This document shows, piece by piece, positions 10,190-22,300 of a stretch of 64,000 bases of DNA (position 1 is the first letter of the stretch; each line of letters starts with the position of its first letter). The notes below the pieces were generated by a model. It was not told the origin of the DNA. It ran no database searches and saw only the letters and a program-made list of their open reading frames with translations. The DNA is from Euptelea pleiosperma (Eukaryota; Streptophyta; Magnoliopsida; Ranunculales; Eupteleaceae). The translations under genes and the position numbers were made by a program. Location of the stretch: contig CM068540.1 of assembly GCA_035048495.1 (NCBI GenBank), positions 17,158,829 through 17,222,828 of the forward strand. Direction: 5' to 3'.

Positions 10190-11492
10190 ATATGCAGCAC
10201 TTATGTGTAAGGTCCATTTTTGTATTGGCTAATTTCATTATAAAACTATGGTATGTAAAGTGTGTCAAGTTTGGTGTTGGTCTAGATGTTTATGTGAAGA
10301 CAAAGCTTGCAAATTCAGACATTCGAAGACTTCTCAATATGCAGATGCGATCTTGATAAGACCTCACGCTACCACAATATTCCTAGGCCGGTAAGTGACC
10401 TAATGGACTTATATTGACCTTATGAGGCTAACCTTGACCTTGACCTTGACCTTGACTTTGACTTAGAAGAACTTAAGTTGAAGTTTTAGTGCTAAAAAAA
10501 TTTGTTTTTATAAAACCTACGTTCAGCAAATTTGTTCAAATAAACTCCAATTCGTTCGAATGAAATCGAGTTCATTCGACTAAACCATGGCCGAACACTA
10601 CTATTAAGCTAAATGTGTTATGGGCCTTGTTGGTTCGACCGACCTCAACTTGGGTTGACCGAACCTATGATTTTTTATTTTAGAAACGTAACAAAAAAAA
10701 TTTATTCCAAAAGTTTTCAAATCGATTGCAATCTCTCCTCTAATGTTTTAATTTATAAATACACCTAAATTTGTAGGGTTTAATTATACATTAAAGAACA
10801 TATCGATATCCATCAAAGGATAAAGGATCCATTTATGAAGAGGAGATAGTAAAGCACGTTTTGAAGAAAACCTACAAGTTCTCAAGAGATTCACATATTT
10901 TTCTAAGGTGCTCATTCTCTTACTCGAGATCATTGATCTTAAAGCATTTATCCTTAGATCTTGAGTGTTATCATTTCATACTTTAACGACTCTAGTGAGT
11001 GGTGTGTATCTTCCCTAAACTTAGCCCCACCTAGTGTGAAAGGTGTGAACTTATGGTGGCGAGTTGGCGAGATTCGATGTGGTTCTAGATTAAACTCAGA
11101 ATCAAATCTTGAAGGCGTTTCATGTGGAGTGTAGAGCACGTGAAGATATAAGGCGATGTGAGAGGGGAGCAGTTGGAGCTCGGTGGAGTTGAATCTAGTT
11201 TTGATCGTTGTAGCATTGGTAACAATCTATATCTCTATCTTCTATTAGTGTTGGAATTTTGACTGTGCGTGGCCCTGATTTTTTCCATTTGAGTTTTCTT
11301 CGTAAAAATTATGTGTATGATTGATTGCTTCTATTTTAATTTGCTTCCGCGTAGTCATAAGCATGTGATACGAACCCTATCAGACTGAAATTTTTTTGAA
11401 TAGGTTGTTTAATTTTAAAATTGGAATAATAATCAATTTAGACCTATTCACCCCTCTCTAAGTCTTATGAATCTTGAGACTAGGCTCTTTCA
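10190..11492 (+). mobile_element. 5' LTR of the outer (oldest) Copia element, left edge approximate
   Basis: It ends TTTCA immediately before a primer site at 11495. A TATA-like TTTATAAATA lies at about 10752-10761. The upper part holds short palindromic words (TTCGTTCGAATGAA, GGTTCGACCGACC, GGTTGACCGAACC) and a CTTGAC-type tandem repeat at about 10430-10468. No second LTR is visible, so the left edge is uncertain. Confidence 0.5.
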
Positions 11493-11494
11493 AT

Positions 11495-11506
11495 TGGTAT
11501 CAGAGC
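11495..11506 (+). promoter_or_regulatory. tRNA-iMet primer-binding site of the outer Copia element
   Basis: TGGTATCAGAGC starts two bases after the LTR end. The gag start codon follows at 11571. Confidence 0.8.
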
Positions 11507-11570
11507 TTCGGTCACTATATTTTTTGTTTAATGACCTAGTGTGATCATATTCTTATTTATCTATGTCTAA

Positions 11571-11705
11571 ATGGATTCATTGAAAGATGGTGGCTCTATC
11601 TCTAGACCACGGTTGTTAGATGGGAACAACTATATGCTTACTAGAAAACAAGAATGAGGGCTTTCTAAAATCTCTCGATGAGAGAGTTTGTTAAACATAA
11701 TCTAG
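11571..11705 (+). pseudogene. Outer Copia gag, segment 1 of 3
   Basis: The frame from the ATG at 11571 reads a Copia gag N-terminus (SRPRLLDGNNY region) with later stop codons. It stops at a hAT element inserted after 11705; gag-like sequence resumes at 17852. This segment, 17852-18004 and 25513-25830 are collinear parts of one decayed gag. Confidence 0.65.
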
Positions 11706-11912
11706 TAGGGCTAGCAATGGATCGAGTTCGAGTTGGATCGGTACTGATTTGGTACCGATCCGATAAGAAATCTAATCGATCCGAACCCGATTGGATCAAT
11801 AAAAATTAGTTCCGAAACTGATCCGATATGATTGGATCGGTTCGGGTCTAATCCGATCCGATCCGATCCCATATTATGTATACATGTATAACAGTATAAT
11901 CCCATTAAGCAT

Positions 11913-13457
11913 TGAAAAGTCTCGGTTGTCAAAACCCAAGAATACTTAGTTCTTCGGTAATATATATCGCTGTGTCTCGAATCCTCTGAAGTGTCAAAGA
12001 TCAAGTGGACTTCGACAAAATAAATCAAAGAAGAGTTAAAGCTGAAGAAAATCAACCCAAGTGTTCAAGATCAGCTGAAGACAAAGTCAAGTGATCAAGC
12101 TCAACTAAAGACAAAGTCAAGCTCAAGCATGAAGATTTAAAATATCAGATTACGTTCTCACTCTACGAAAGTTCAACTATTAAGAATCTCGTGTTGCGGT
12201 TACTTACGTAAATTTAAGGGTACACCGCGCGTTGCCAGAGGATCAAGATTTACCCTAGATGGTTCAGTGATAGTTAGGTATCATGTGTGTATCAAAATGA
12301 GAAATTTCTAAAAAGTTTAAAAGTGTTCGATTCTAGACTAAGAGGTCCGGCCGACCGACCTTTTTGAGCGAGCGATTAGATGTCTAGTCGATCGGCCCAA
12401 AAGGTGCAGTCGACCCAAACTCTTGGGTTCAAGATTATTTAGTATTTACATGAGCGGGCGATCGACTAAAGGTTCAATCGACCGAAGTCCGGTTGACTGG
12501 CCAAAAGTGCGATCGACCCCGCCCCTTTCAGATCTCATTTTGACTCAATCTCTTCTGTGATTTTAAGTACACTTTGGTCCTTCAAACGACTATATTCGGT
12601 TTGGTTCTATTGATGGGAGGCTTGCTTATAAATAAGAGTTCTCTCCCCTCATTAGAATCAACCCAATCAAGAGATCTCTACTTTACATTCTTTGATTATC
12701 ATTCTTTGAGTCCAGAGATCTGGAATTTGTGAGAGCTTCACTAGAGCAAAGCTGTCTATTCATTGTGAAGGCTCTAAGTGTTTGGAAGAGACTATTTGAT
12801 ATTATTATTCTGCAAGCATCTTCTTCCAAAAAGAGAATTACTCTTGACAGAGTGTCTCTTAGGCGAATTCTTCTCCAAAGGATTTTCCATTTGATCATAT
12901 TCATCGAAAGGTAAGTGTTTCTATGATCAAATATCTTTTTTATAGAATTCAAAATTTACGAACACTGAATATTTTGTGATTGGTGGATGAGTGATGACTC
13001 ATCTAACTGAGTTGAGGATTGTAGATCCATGAGAAAAGAATTTCTCTAAATCGGCTACTGGCATATGCTAACTCTCTAGGTGACGAATAAGTGATTTTTG
13101 TTAGATTAAAACTAAGTGATATCTTAGTTAGTGAATTATTTATTTCAATTGGATATGTTATAATGCATGATTGAGATAATATAATATTACTCGTGTTGAG
13201 TATTAGACAGTAGACATAGGTGCGGAGTCGCCGAACCACTATAAATCTGAGTCTCGTGTGATTGTGAATGTTTGCACACTGTATCTTAGATTTTCCCATA
13301 TCTATGTTCTGTGGATGATTCATATTTTAATTGCTTGATCCTTTTTCGCCTTGTATGATCAATAATTTTTTTAATCCATATAGAATTCACAGAGGAATTA
13401 AAAATTGTCCTATTCACCCCCTTTAGGACTTCACTTGGTAATTAAAAGGGAATTTCA
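11913..13457 (+). mobile_element. 5' LTR of nested Copia element (1545 bp)
   Basis: It begins TGAAAAGTCTCGG and ends GGAATTTCA. It is a direct copy of 13766-15266. TTATAAATA at about 12626 is the probable promoter. A cluster of GGCCGACCGACC and GGTCGACC-type words lies at about 12345-12525. The target duplication is AGCAT (11908-11912), matched by AACAT after the other LTR. Confidence 0.85.
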
Positions 13458-13765
13458 ATTGATATCAAAGCAAAGTCACTTTGTGAAGGGCTTAACAACT
13501 CAAGTGTGATCCTTAGTTCCCTTAGAATAACCATAAGTCAAGAGAGATTCTCTGTGTCTAGACCTCCTCAATTCAATGGTACTAATTATGTCTAATGGAA
13601 GCTAGAATGAGGATTTTCTTAAAATTCCTAGATGAACGGATTTAGGAATCAGTAGAAGTGGGATGGATATCCCCTAATGTAGCAACGACTGTTGGTGAAT
13701 CAACTACAATTGCTATTAAACCAAAAAGAGATTAGAGTGTGGGAGATAAAAATGCATACCAGTAT
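13458..13765 (+). pseudogene. Remnant interior of nested Copia element: primer site and gag start only
   Basis: Only 308 bp separate the two LTRs. It starts with a decayed primer site (TTGATATCAAAGC at about 13459) and then reads a Copia gag N-terminus (SRPPQFNGTNY region, then a KARMRIFLKFLDERI region) with in-frame stops. The rest of gag, all of pol and the polypurine tract are missing, so one large internal deletion runs up to the 3' LTR edge. Confidence 0.7.
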
Positions 13766-15266
13766 TGAAAAGTCTCGGTTGTCAAATCTCAAGAATACTT
13801 AGTTCTTCGGTAATATATATTGCTATGTCTCGAATTCCCTGAAGACTGAAGCGTCAAAGATCAAGTGGACTTCGACAAAACAAATCAAAAAAGATAATCA
13901 ATCCAAGTGTTCAAGATCAACCAGAGACAAAGTCAAGTGATCACAAGCTCAAGCATGAAGATTTAATATATCAACGTACGTTCTCACTCTACGAACGTTC
14001 AACTATGAAGAATCTCATGTTGCGGTTACTTACGTAAATCTAAGGGTACACCGCGCGTTGCCAGCGAATCAAGATTTACCCTAGATGGTTCAATGATAGT
14101 TAGGTATCATGTGCGTGCCAAAAAGAGAAATTTTTAAAAAGTTTAGAAGTATTCAGTTTTGGACTAAGAGGTCCGGCCGACCGACCTTTTTGAGCGGGCG
14201 ATTAGATGTCCAGTCGACCGGCCAAAAAGGTGCGGTCGACCCAATTTCTCGGGTTCAAGATTATTTAGTATTTACCTGAGTGGGCGACGGATTAAAGGTT
14301 CAGTCGACCGAAGTCTGGTCGACCGGCCAAAAGTGCGGTCGACCTCGCCCCTTTCAGATCTTGTTTTGACTCAATCTCTACTGTGATTTTAAGTGCACTT
14401 TGGCCCTTCAAACGACTATATTCGGTTCAGTTCTATTGATGGGAGGCTTACTTATAAATAAGAGTTCTCTCCAATCATTAGAATCAACCCAATCAAGATA
14501 TCTCTACTTTACATTTTTTGAGTTCAGAGATCTGAAATTTGTGGGAGCTTCACTAGAACAAATCTGTCTATTCATTGTGAAGGCTCTATGTGTTTGGAAG
14601 AGACTATTTGATATTTTTATTCTGCAAGCATCTTCTTTCAAAAAGAAGATTACTCTTGACAGAGTGTCTCTTGGGCGAATTTTTCTCCAAACGATTTTCC
14701 ATTTGATTGTATCCATCGAAAGGTAAGTGTTTTTATGATCAAATACCTTTTTGATAGAATTCAAAATTTATGAACATTGAATATTTTGTGATTGGTGGAT
14801 GAGTGATGACTTATCTGAGTTGATGATTGTAGATCCATGAGAAAAGAATTTCTCTAAATTGACTACTGACCTAGGCTGACTCTCTAGGTGAGCGAGAAGT
14901 GATTCTCGTTAGATTAAAACTAAGTGATATCTTAGTTAGTGAATTATTTATTATAATTGGATATGTTGTAATGCATGATTGAGATAATATAATATTACTC
15001 GTGTTAAGTATTGGACAGTGGACGTAGGTGCAAAATTGCCGAACCAATATAAATCTAAGACTCATGTGATTGTGAATGTTTGCACACTGTATCTTAGATT
15101 TTCCCATATCTATGTTCTGTGGATGATTCATATTTTAATTGCTTGATCATTTTCTGTCTTGTGTGATCAATAATTTTTTTAATTCATATAGAATTCGCAG
15201 AAGAATTAAAAATTATCCTATTCACCCCCCTCTAGGACTTAACTTGGTAATTAAAAAGGAATTTCA
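13766..15266 (+). mobile_element. 3' LTR of nested Copia element (1501 bp)
   Basis: Begins TGAAAAGTCTCGG and ends GGAATTTCA, aligning to 11913-13457 throughout with scattered differences. It is followed by AACAT (15267-15271), the partner of AGCAT at 11908-11912. TATA-like TTATAAATA lies at about 14452; GGTCGACC-type words cluster at 14170-14350. Confidence 0.85.
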
Positions 15267-15394
15267 AACATATATTTAAATACGTTTATGCAATTAAATA
15301 TATATTTTATATATAATATAGATATCGAGTCTATATTGGATTGGAACAAGGTCGATCCGATAAGAGATCGGATTGACAATCTGTGATCTGGTAC

Positions 15395-17755
15395 TGTCAC
15401 GCCTCGAATCCGGGCACCCAAATCGAACCCGAATGCCTATTGATCAGCCCTTTTACCCAAGATCCAGGGTGTGATAAAAATAAAATGTTAAATAAAAATA
15501 AAATAAAATACCAAGAATCACCATTGTGATTGATGAATAACAGCTCAACTCTAATAGTCAAAATAATGAGGAAGCGTAAACAAGTTATTACGATGAAATA
15601 ATCAAAGTCAAACTTTTAATTTTTGTCAAAATTACTAGTTATGATCTCTATAATTACCTAAAATTTATATCAAACATCTTTTGTGAAAGCACTTAAGTCA
15701 AAACACTCATTTAAGATAGTTTTGAAATTAATTTTCGCTGTTGTAAGAAAAACGATCAACTTTTGGTCAAAATTCAAAGTATATCGAAAAATTATTCCTT
15801 CAAGAATTTTATTCTAAAAATCATAAGAGACAACTTTAACAAATGCACTTTGGCCAAAAATGATGTTTTATAGTTCTTTTAGTGATTTTACAATTATTTA
15901 CGATTTTATAAAAGTGACCGGCAAAACTCAGTCGATTGATTTTTTTCTAACTTAATCGTATGATTCGAGATTCAATTTAAAACGGAATCCAACAAGTGAT
16001 ATATGTATTTAATAGTGCTAAAAATGTAAATTAAAATATATCAATCAATCTCAACATGAACAAATCATTTTTGAACATCCATAAACCTTAAGAAAAATAA
16101 AACAAAATAATCTTAATACTCAAACTTCGTCTCGTCCATGATGTCTTTTTCGTCAATGGTTCATCTTCATCTTCTTTTATGAAATCTGAAATTTTGTTCA
16201 ATATAAACCGTGAGCTTTCGCCCAGTACATTTCATAGGATAATCACATGTTTATAATTTATTTAATTTAAACACATACATAGATTAAGAGTACTTGGGAT
16301 ACATGATCAAATATATAAAAAATATGATGAAAATGATGATAATGATCCGATTAAATGAACCCAAAAATTCATTTCACACATTCCCTTTTTTTTCACAAGT
16401 CCAACCTGTAGGTTCTTCTACAGGGGTTTGGGGTCTTTCAACCTAGGGCATCGAGCCCTTGTTAATTCTTTAAGGTTCCTTTGGGCCGCAAAACCTATGC
16501 GCACTCCCAGTTAAATCAAATCATTCAGACCACAGAGCTTATGCGCACTCCCGACTAAGTCAAACCTTCTGGCTGTAGAACCTATGCGCACTCCCGTTTA
16601 ATACCATACCTCCGGGCCGCAGAGCCTATGCGCACTCCCATTTAATACCCAACCCAAATTAGAATGTCTCATTATGATGATGAATAATATAATCATTTAG
16701 CAAGATAATCAAAAGCACAAGCCATAAAGATCTAAACTCGTAAAATTATATAACAATAATTTAAAATAAATGAATCACAAACTAGAAGAGAATATCCATA
16801 CCTATCTAGTTCTAAAACTTAGAACTAGAACCTCTACCACCAAGAACAAGAAGAACTCTAGAGAGTTTAGAGAGCGAGAAAGAGGACAAGAGAATTGATG
16901 AATTGATATGAAGGCGAGGGTTCCTATTTATAATAGTTCATGGGGAAAAACTTCAAAATATAAGTTTTATTGGTTTTAGCAAGTATATTTAAAACTTTCT
17001 ATTTTTTTTAAAAATTCTTTAAAAAAAATTTATTTTAATTAATTTTCGTAACATTAAAAGGGGTGGTTTTTATAACCCATTAAATGGTTTATTCTAAGAT
17101 AGGTATGGGCTAAAAATGGGCCTACGGCCTATGGGTATCAAGTAGGCTTTAAATAAGATTACTTTTGGGCATAAAAGATCTCTAAATTGGCCCGAAATAC
17201 CTGCTCTAATAAGCAAACTCAATCAACATGCAAACGAGAAATAATAACAAAACTTACCAACGATCACTCATTAAATTTATAAAAGACAATAAAAATTATT
17301 TAAAATATTTTTAATTTAAAGTTCTTTTTAAAATATTATATTTTTTTTTTAAAATATCAAAATGTGATAAGAATCTCAAATGCTCTAATGGTGATAACGT
17401 GTTGATTAAAATGCCAAGATGACATTCATTATTTAAAACAGATATTATTTTTAAAATAACCCATCATTTAAAATTATGATCTTATTTAATTCAGTTGGTT
17501 ATCTAATACACAGAATACCCCTACATTACCACAGTACAAGTACACATGTATGAAAATTGATTATAGTGTCATTAAAATAAAATTCCTTACGTGTAATAAT
17601 ATAAAAGTTCTGACTAAGTTCTCGAATTTATTTCTACGTGACATGATAGAATGTTCTAAATAAAGAATAAAGTTCAAAAAAATCAGGATGCCAGTTTTTA
17701 TAATTTTATAGTTAATTTACACTAATACCCCTGAATAAAAGTTTAGGGTATTACA
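15395..17755 (-). mobile_element. Solo Gypsy (Tekay-type) LTR, 2.36-kb family
   Basis: On the plus strand it starts TGTCACGCC and ends GGTATTACA. The element reads on the minus strand as TGTAATACCC...GGCGTGACA, the LTR termini common in plant Tekay/Del chromoviruses. It is flanked by an exact 5-bp duplication GGTAC (15390-15394, 17756-17760), so it is a solo LTR. About four ~50-bp repeats containing CCTATGCGCACTCCC lie at 16480-16640. A second copy of the family is at 18005-25507. Confidence 0.85.
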
Positions 17756-17851
17756 GGTACCGATCCGATAACAAAAAATAAAGTTTCGGACCTGATTTTT
17801 TTGGATCGGATCTCAGGTTTGATCCGATCCATTGCCAGCCCTATAATCTAG

Positions 17852-18004
17852 GGACGACTTCACTAGTAGACAAAATTAAAACTGGTGAAGAATTCAATGT
17901 TCCACGAGACAACTATTAGACTAAGGACGACATTGAAAAATCAAATTGGAACAATCATGGTCTCAATGCGATCTTTAATGCAGATGAATTTCGTTGGATC
18001 TTGA
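17852..18004 (+). pseudogene. Outer Copia gag, segment 2 of 3
   Basis: It continues the gag after the hAT MITE. Recognisable parts are a KTGEEFNVP-like stretch with a stop, then GLNAIFNADEFRWI, which matches the conserved gag region before the UBN2-type domain. It ends at the second solo LTR. Confidence 0.65.
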
Positions 18005-19359
18005 TGTCACGCCCCAGATTCAGGCACCCAAATCGAACCCGAATGCCTATGGAACAGCCCATTTATCCAAGATCCAGGGTGTGATAAAAATAAAATGCTC
18101 TAAAAAAATAAAGAGAACAACAAGAATCACCGTAGTGATTGATGAATAACGGCTCAACTTCAATAGTCAAAATAATGCGAAAGCGTAAACTTGTTAATTT
18201 TTATCAAAATTACTAATTAGGGTCTCTATAATAATCTAATATTTATATCAAACATCTTTTGTGAAAGCACTTAAGCCAAAACACTCATTTAAGATAGTTT
18301 TGAAATTTTATTTTCGCAGTTCAAAGAAAAATGGTCAACTTTTGGTCAAAATTCAAAATATGTCAAAAAATTATTTTCTTGGAGGATTTTATTCTAAAAT
18401 CATAAGAGACAACTTTAACAAATGTACTTTGGCCAAAAATGACGTTTTATAGTTTTTTTAGTAGTTTTACAATTATTTGCAATTTTATAAAAGTGACCGG
18501 CAAAACTCAGTCGGTTGATTTTTTTTCAACTTAATCGTATGATTCGAGGGTCAATTTAAAACGGAATCCAACAAGTAATATATGCATTTAATAGTGCTCA
18601 AAATATAAATTAAAATATTTCAATCAATCCCAACATGAACAAATCATTTTTGAACATCCATAAACCTTAAGAAAAATAAAATAAAATAATCTTAATCCTC
18701 AAACTCTGTCTCGTCCATGATGTCTTCTATGTCAATGGTTCATCTTCTCTTTTATGAAATCTGAAATTTTGTTCAGTATAAACCATGAGCTTTCGCCTAG
18801 TACATTCTACAGGATAATCACATGTTTATAATTCATTTAATTAAAACACATGCATAGATTAAGAGTACATGATCAAATATATAAAAATATGATGAAGATG
18901 ATGATGATGATCCGATTGAATGAACCAAAAAATTCATTTCACACATTCCTTTTTTTTTCCACAAGTCCAACCCGTAGGTTCTTCTGCCGGGGTTTGGGGT
19001 CTTTCACCCTAGGGCATCGAGCCCTTGTTAATTCTTTAGGGTTCCTCTGGGCCGCAGAGCCTATGCGCACTCCCAGCTAAATCAAATCATTCGGGCTGCA
19101 GAGTCTATGCGCACTCCTGACTAAGTCAAACCTTCGGGCCGCAGAACCTATGCACACTCCCGTCTAATACCATACTTCTGGGCAGCAGAGCCTATGCGCA
19201 CTCCCGTCTAATACCCAACCCAAATGAGAATGTCTCATTATGATGATGAATAATATAATCATTTAGCAATATAATCAAAAGCACAAGCCACAAAGATTCA
19301 AAACCATATAACAAGAATTTAAAATAAATAAATCACAAACTTGAAGAGAATATCCGTAC

Positions 19360-22300
19360 CCTTGTTAGCAATTCAGAATACGGCAAATTTTTCGATACGA
19401 GAAAAATTCGAGTTTAATTCTATTCTGGGTTTCAAAAATCCAGTCAAAAATTTGATCAAAAATTCATTAAACGGTAAATATGTGGCATAGATTTTATACA
19501 TGTTTTAAACGTCTTACTTCAAAAATTCGGAAACAAAAAATTTGGTACACTTCGAGAGGGAGTCAATATATTTAGTAATATAGTTACCATAGTCTAATGA
19601 GCTATGCCTCTTGAATATATAACAATACTCAAACTCACCTAATTTACAAAGATTATAACAATTAGCAATAAATACAGATAAAAGTGGATAAGAATTCATA
19701 ATCTAAAATCATGATTATAATGCTCAGAGAACAATCAAAACTTGTTATCTTAAATGTCCAATCGGATATAGAAACTTGGTTGATTAAAAGATAAAAACCA
19801 AAAGTTCAAAAAAATGAAATGAACTCACAACAAAGATGAAGGAATTGGATTTGTACCCTTTAGCTAATAATTCTTCAAATTTCTGCATTAGGTGATACAT
19901 GGAATAAAAAGATAAATAGACTATACACATAGATTGAAAATAACAATTAAACTGCTATAATTTCGAACTAGTCTCCCCATTTATAATACCACCTAACAGA
20001 GTAGAACTCCAAAGTACAAGGGAATAATTAACACATGAATAATCGACATATACAGAAAAATAAAAAAAGCATAGAATAAATAAATAATGAATACGAGAAA
20101 CAACTAAATATGCTTAATTAAGTCGAACATGCAAAAATAAACAACTTATAATAAAGTTTAGAATCCCAAAAATAACTAATTCCTGCACCTACCTATCACA
20201 AAATGAATTCGCATACATATCTAAAACACATCATTCACTTCAAAAAGATAATGTAGTTATCAACTTCCGTCCCACATTGTAAGCTTATACAATCTACAAA
20301 ATAAACCATAGTAAATGTTTCAAGAGTCATAGTTCTTAAATCAAAAGAAATGAGAAATTTGTGAAGAAGATGGTCCAATTCCAAGCCTACTATCAGGCCA
20401 AGATGTATCGCTACTACCACCAATAATATTTGAGCTTTCTGGAGTTCTTTCCACATTTTCAGACTCTTCTTCAAGATTATCATCAATGTAATGAGGAAGT
20501 TCTCCAAGATTCTCTAAATTAATTGCTTTCCTATATTTGATCTCAAGATCCTTAGAAGCATAAAATATCATTGCATTCACCCTAATGTAGACAAGATCCT
20601 CCAACATGTCAGGAAGCAATCGATTTCTCTTCTTTATTTATGCCGCATCAAATACACTCCAATTATACTCACATGCTGAAGCACTACAAGGTTGACTCAA
20701 TATACGAATAGCAATCTTTTTAAGAATAGGAACCATACTTCCATTTGCTTCCCACCACAGCCCTATATGCATAAAATATTTTAGCATATTATATATATTA
20801 AAATATTAAATAAAAATAAAAAATAAAAAATTAAACTTACGAGGGTGTGCACTTTTCATTTGGCTTAATGAGAGGTAGTGAAACATCTTTGGATGCCTTC
20901 CATCATAAATCAACAATTGGTCTCCAAACTCTTCTCTTTCCTCAGTAGTGAGCATATTCTTTCCAAGCAATAATAAATCATCTCTCACATTAGGTTGGTC
21001 ATATAAAATCTTTCTGTCATACATCAAAATCGGATTGCCGCATGAACTTCATGTAATATGTTCTCATGTCATCTTGATTCGAATAACTGTAATATTTTTT
21101 AGTACTTTTCTGAACTACGTATATTCAATTGTTTAAGCCACACTCTTGCCCTTTCCATTGCTCCATAAATGTATCCTGCAGTTGATCCATCACCATCAAC
21201 TAAGCGAAGTATTCGAATGAGAAGCTCTAATGAAGACACAACCTCTTTTCCATCTTTCCAAAAATCTGAACTATGGATTATATTTTCAACATTTTTGTAA
21301 TCTGACTTTGTGTTATATGTCAAATTTATCCAAGTAGTTGATGCCACTGTATGTCGTAGACCTTCTTCGGCTTCAAGAACTGATTGAAGCATCAAGAAAT
21401 GTGAAGCAAATCTAATCTTTGAATACTTCTTCAATTCCTTATCTGTGTACTCCCTCATCAAACTTAAAACAATAGTATGCCTATACATGTAGTCAACAAC
21501 ATCCTTGGCATCATCAAAAACTTTCTTCACCCACTGAACATGTAAGTAGATATCCTTCAAAAGTAATTGCACACCATGTGCAACACACCGTATTTTATAT
21601 ATGTGTGGATATTTATCCATGATTAATTCACCTACAAGTCCATAGTTAGAGGCATTATCTGTAACAACTTGGACAACATTCTGAGGACCAATCGCTTCAA
21701 TCATAGATATAAGTAAATCCTTAAGAAATAGACCCGTCTTCTGTTCGTTCAACCTTTCAAATGATCGCAAAAAAATAGCTCCCTTTGGAGAAGATGCTAT
21801 GACATTGATATAAGAACGCCCATTCAAGTCGGTCCAAATGTCAGACATGATAGTACAACCACATAACACCCAAGAAGCCTTAACTTCATCGACATAACCT
21901 TCAATAGCTCTTCTTCTATTCATAACCAATTTGGTTCGTAAAGTTGAATAACTCAGTGGTGAATAACCGGCACCAAAATCAGCTATAGCCTTAACCATAT
22001 CACGAAATGATTGTGTTTGAATAACATTAAAGGGAATGTTATTCTTGAAAAAGTGATTTGCTAAGATGAAGTCCACATAATCTCTATCTTTCTTGTTAGT
22101 CATTGCAGGAATAGTTGTTTGATGCATATCTGATGATGCCCCACCAATAGTAGAAACAAGTTGACTACCCGCATCACTTTTTGTAGATGACCTTTTTCTA
22201 CTAGATCCACTACAACCCCCAATGGACACAATAGCTGCGGCTTGAATATCCTCTGGCACTTTTGGACAAGCACTAATGTCACGTCTTGGTTGCCTAGATA

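Larger units (their letters stand above)
11706..17843. mobile_element. hAT-type MITE (about 420 bp of its own) carrying two nested LTR insertions
   Basis: Perfect inverted ends TAGGGCTAGCAATGGATC and GATCCATTGCCAGCCCTA (one inner mismatch) are flanked by an exact 8-bp duplication TAATCTAG (11698-11705 and 17844-17851). Without the nested elements the MITE consists of 11706-11912, 15267-15394 and 17756-17843. It is GATCCGAT-rich and has no transposase, so it would need an autonomous hAT to move. It splits the outer Copia gag. Confidence 0.85.

Noticed and set aside
12683..15131. Paired open frames of 86-108 aa in 12683-13323 and 14400-15131
   Set aside because: They recur because the two Copia LTRs are copies. 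Both strands are open at the same place and no domain is seen.
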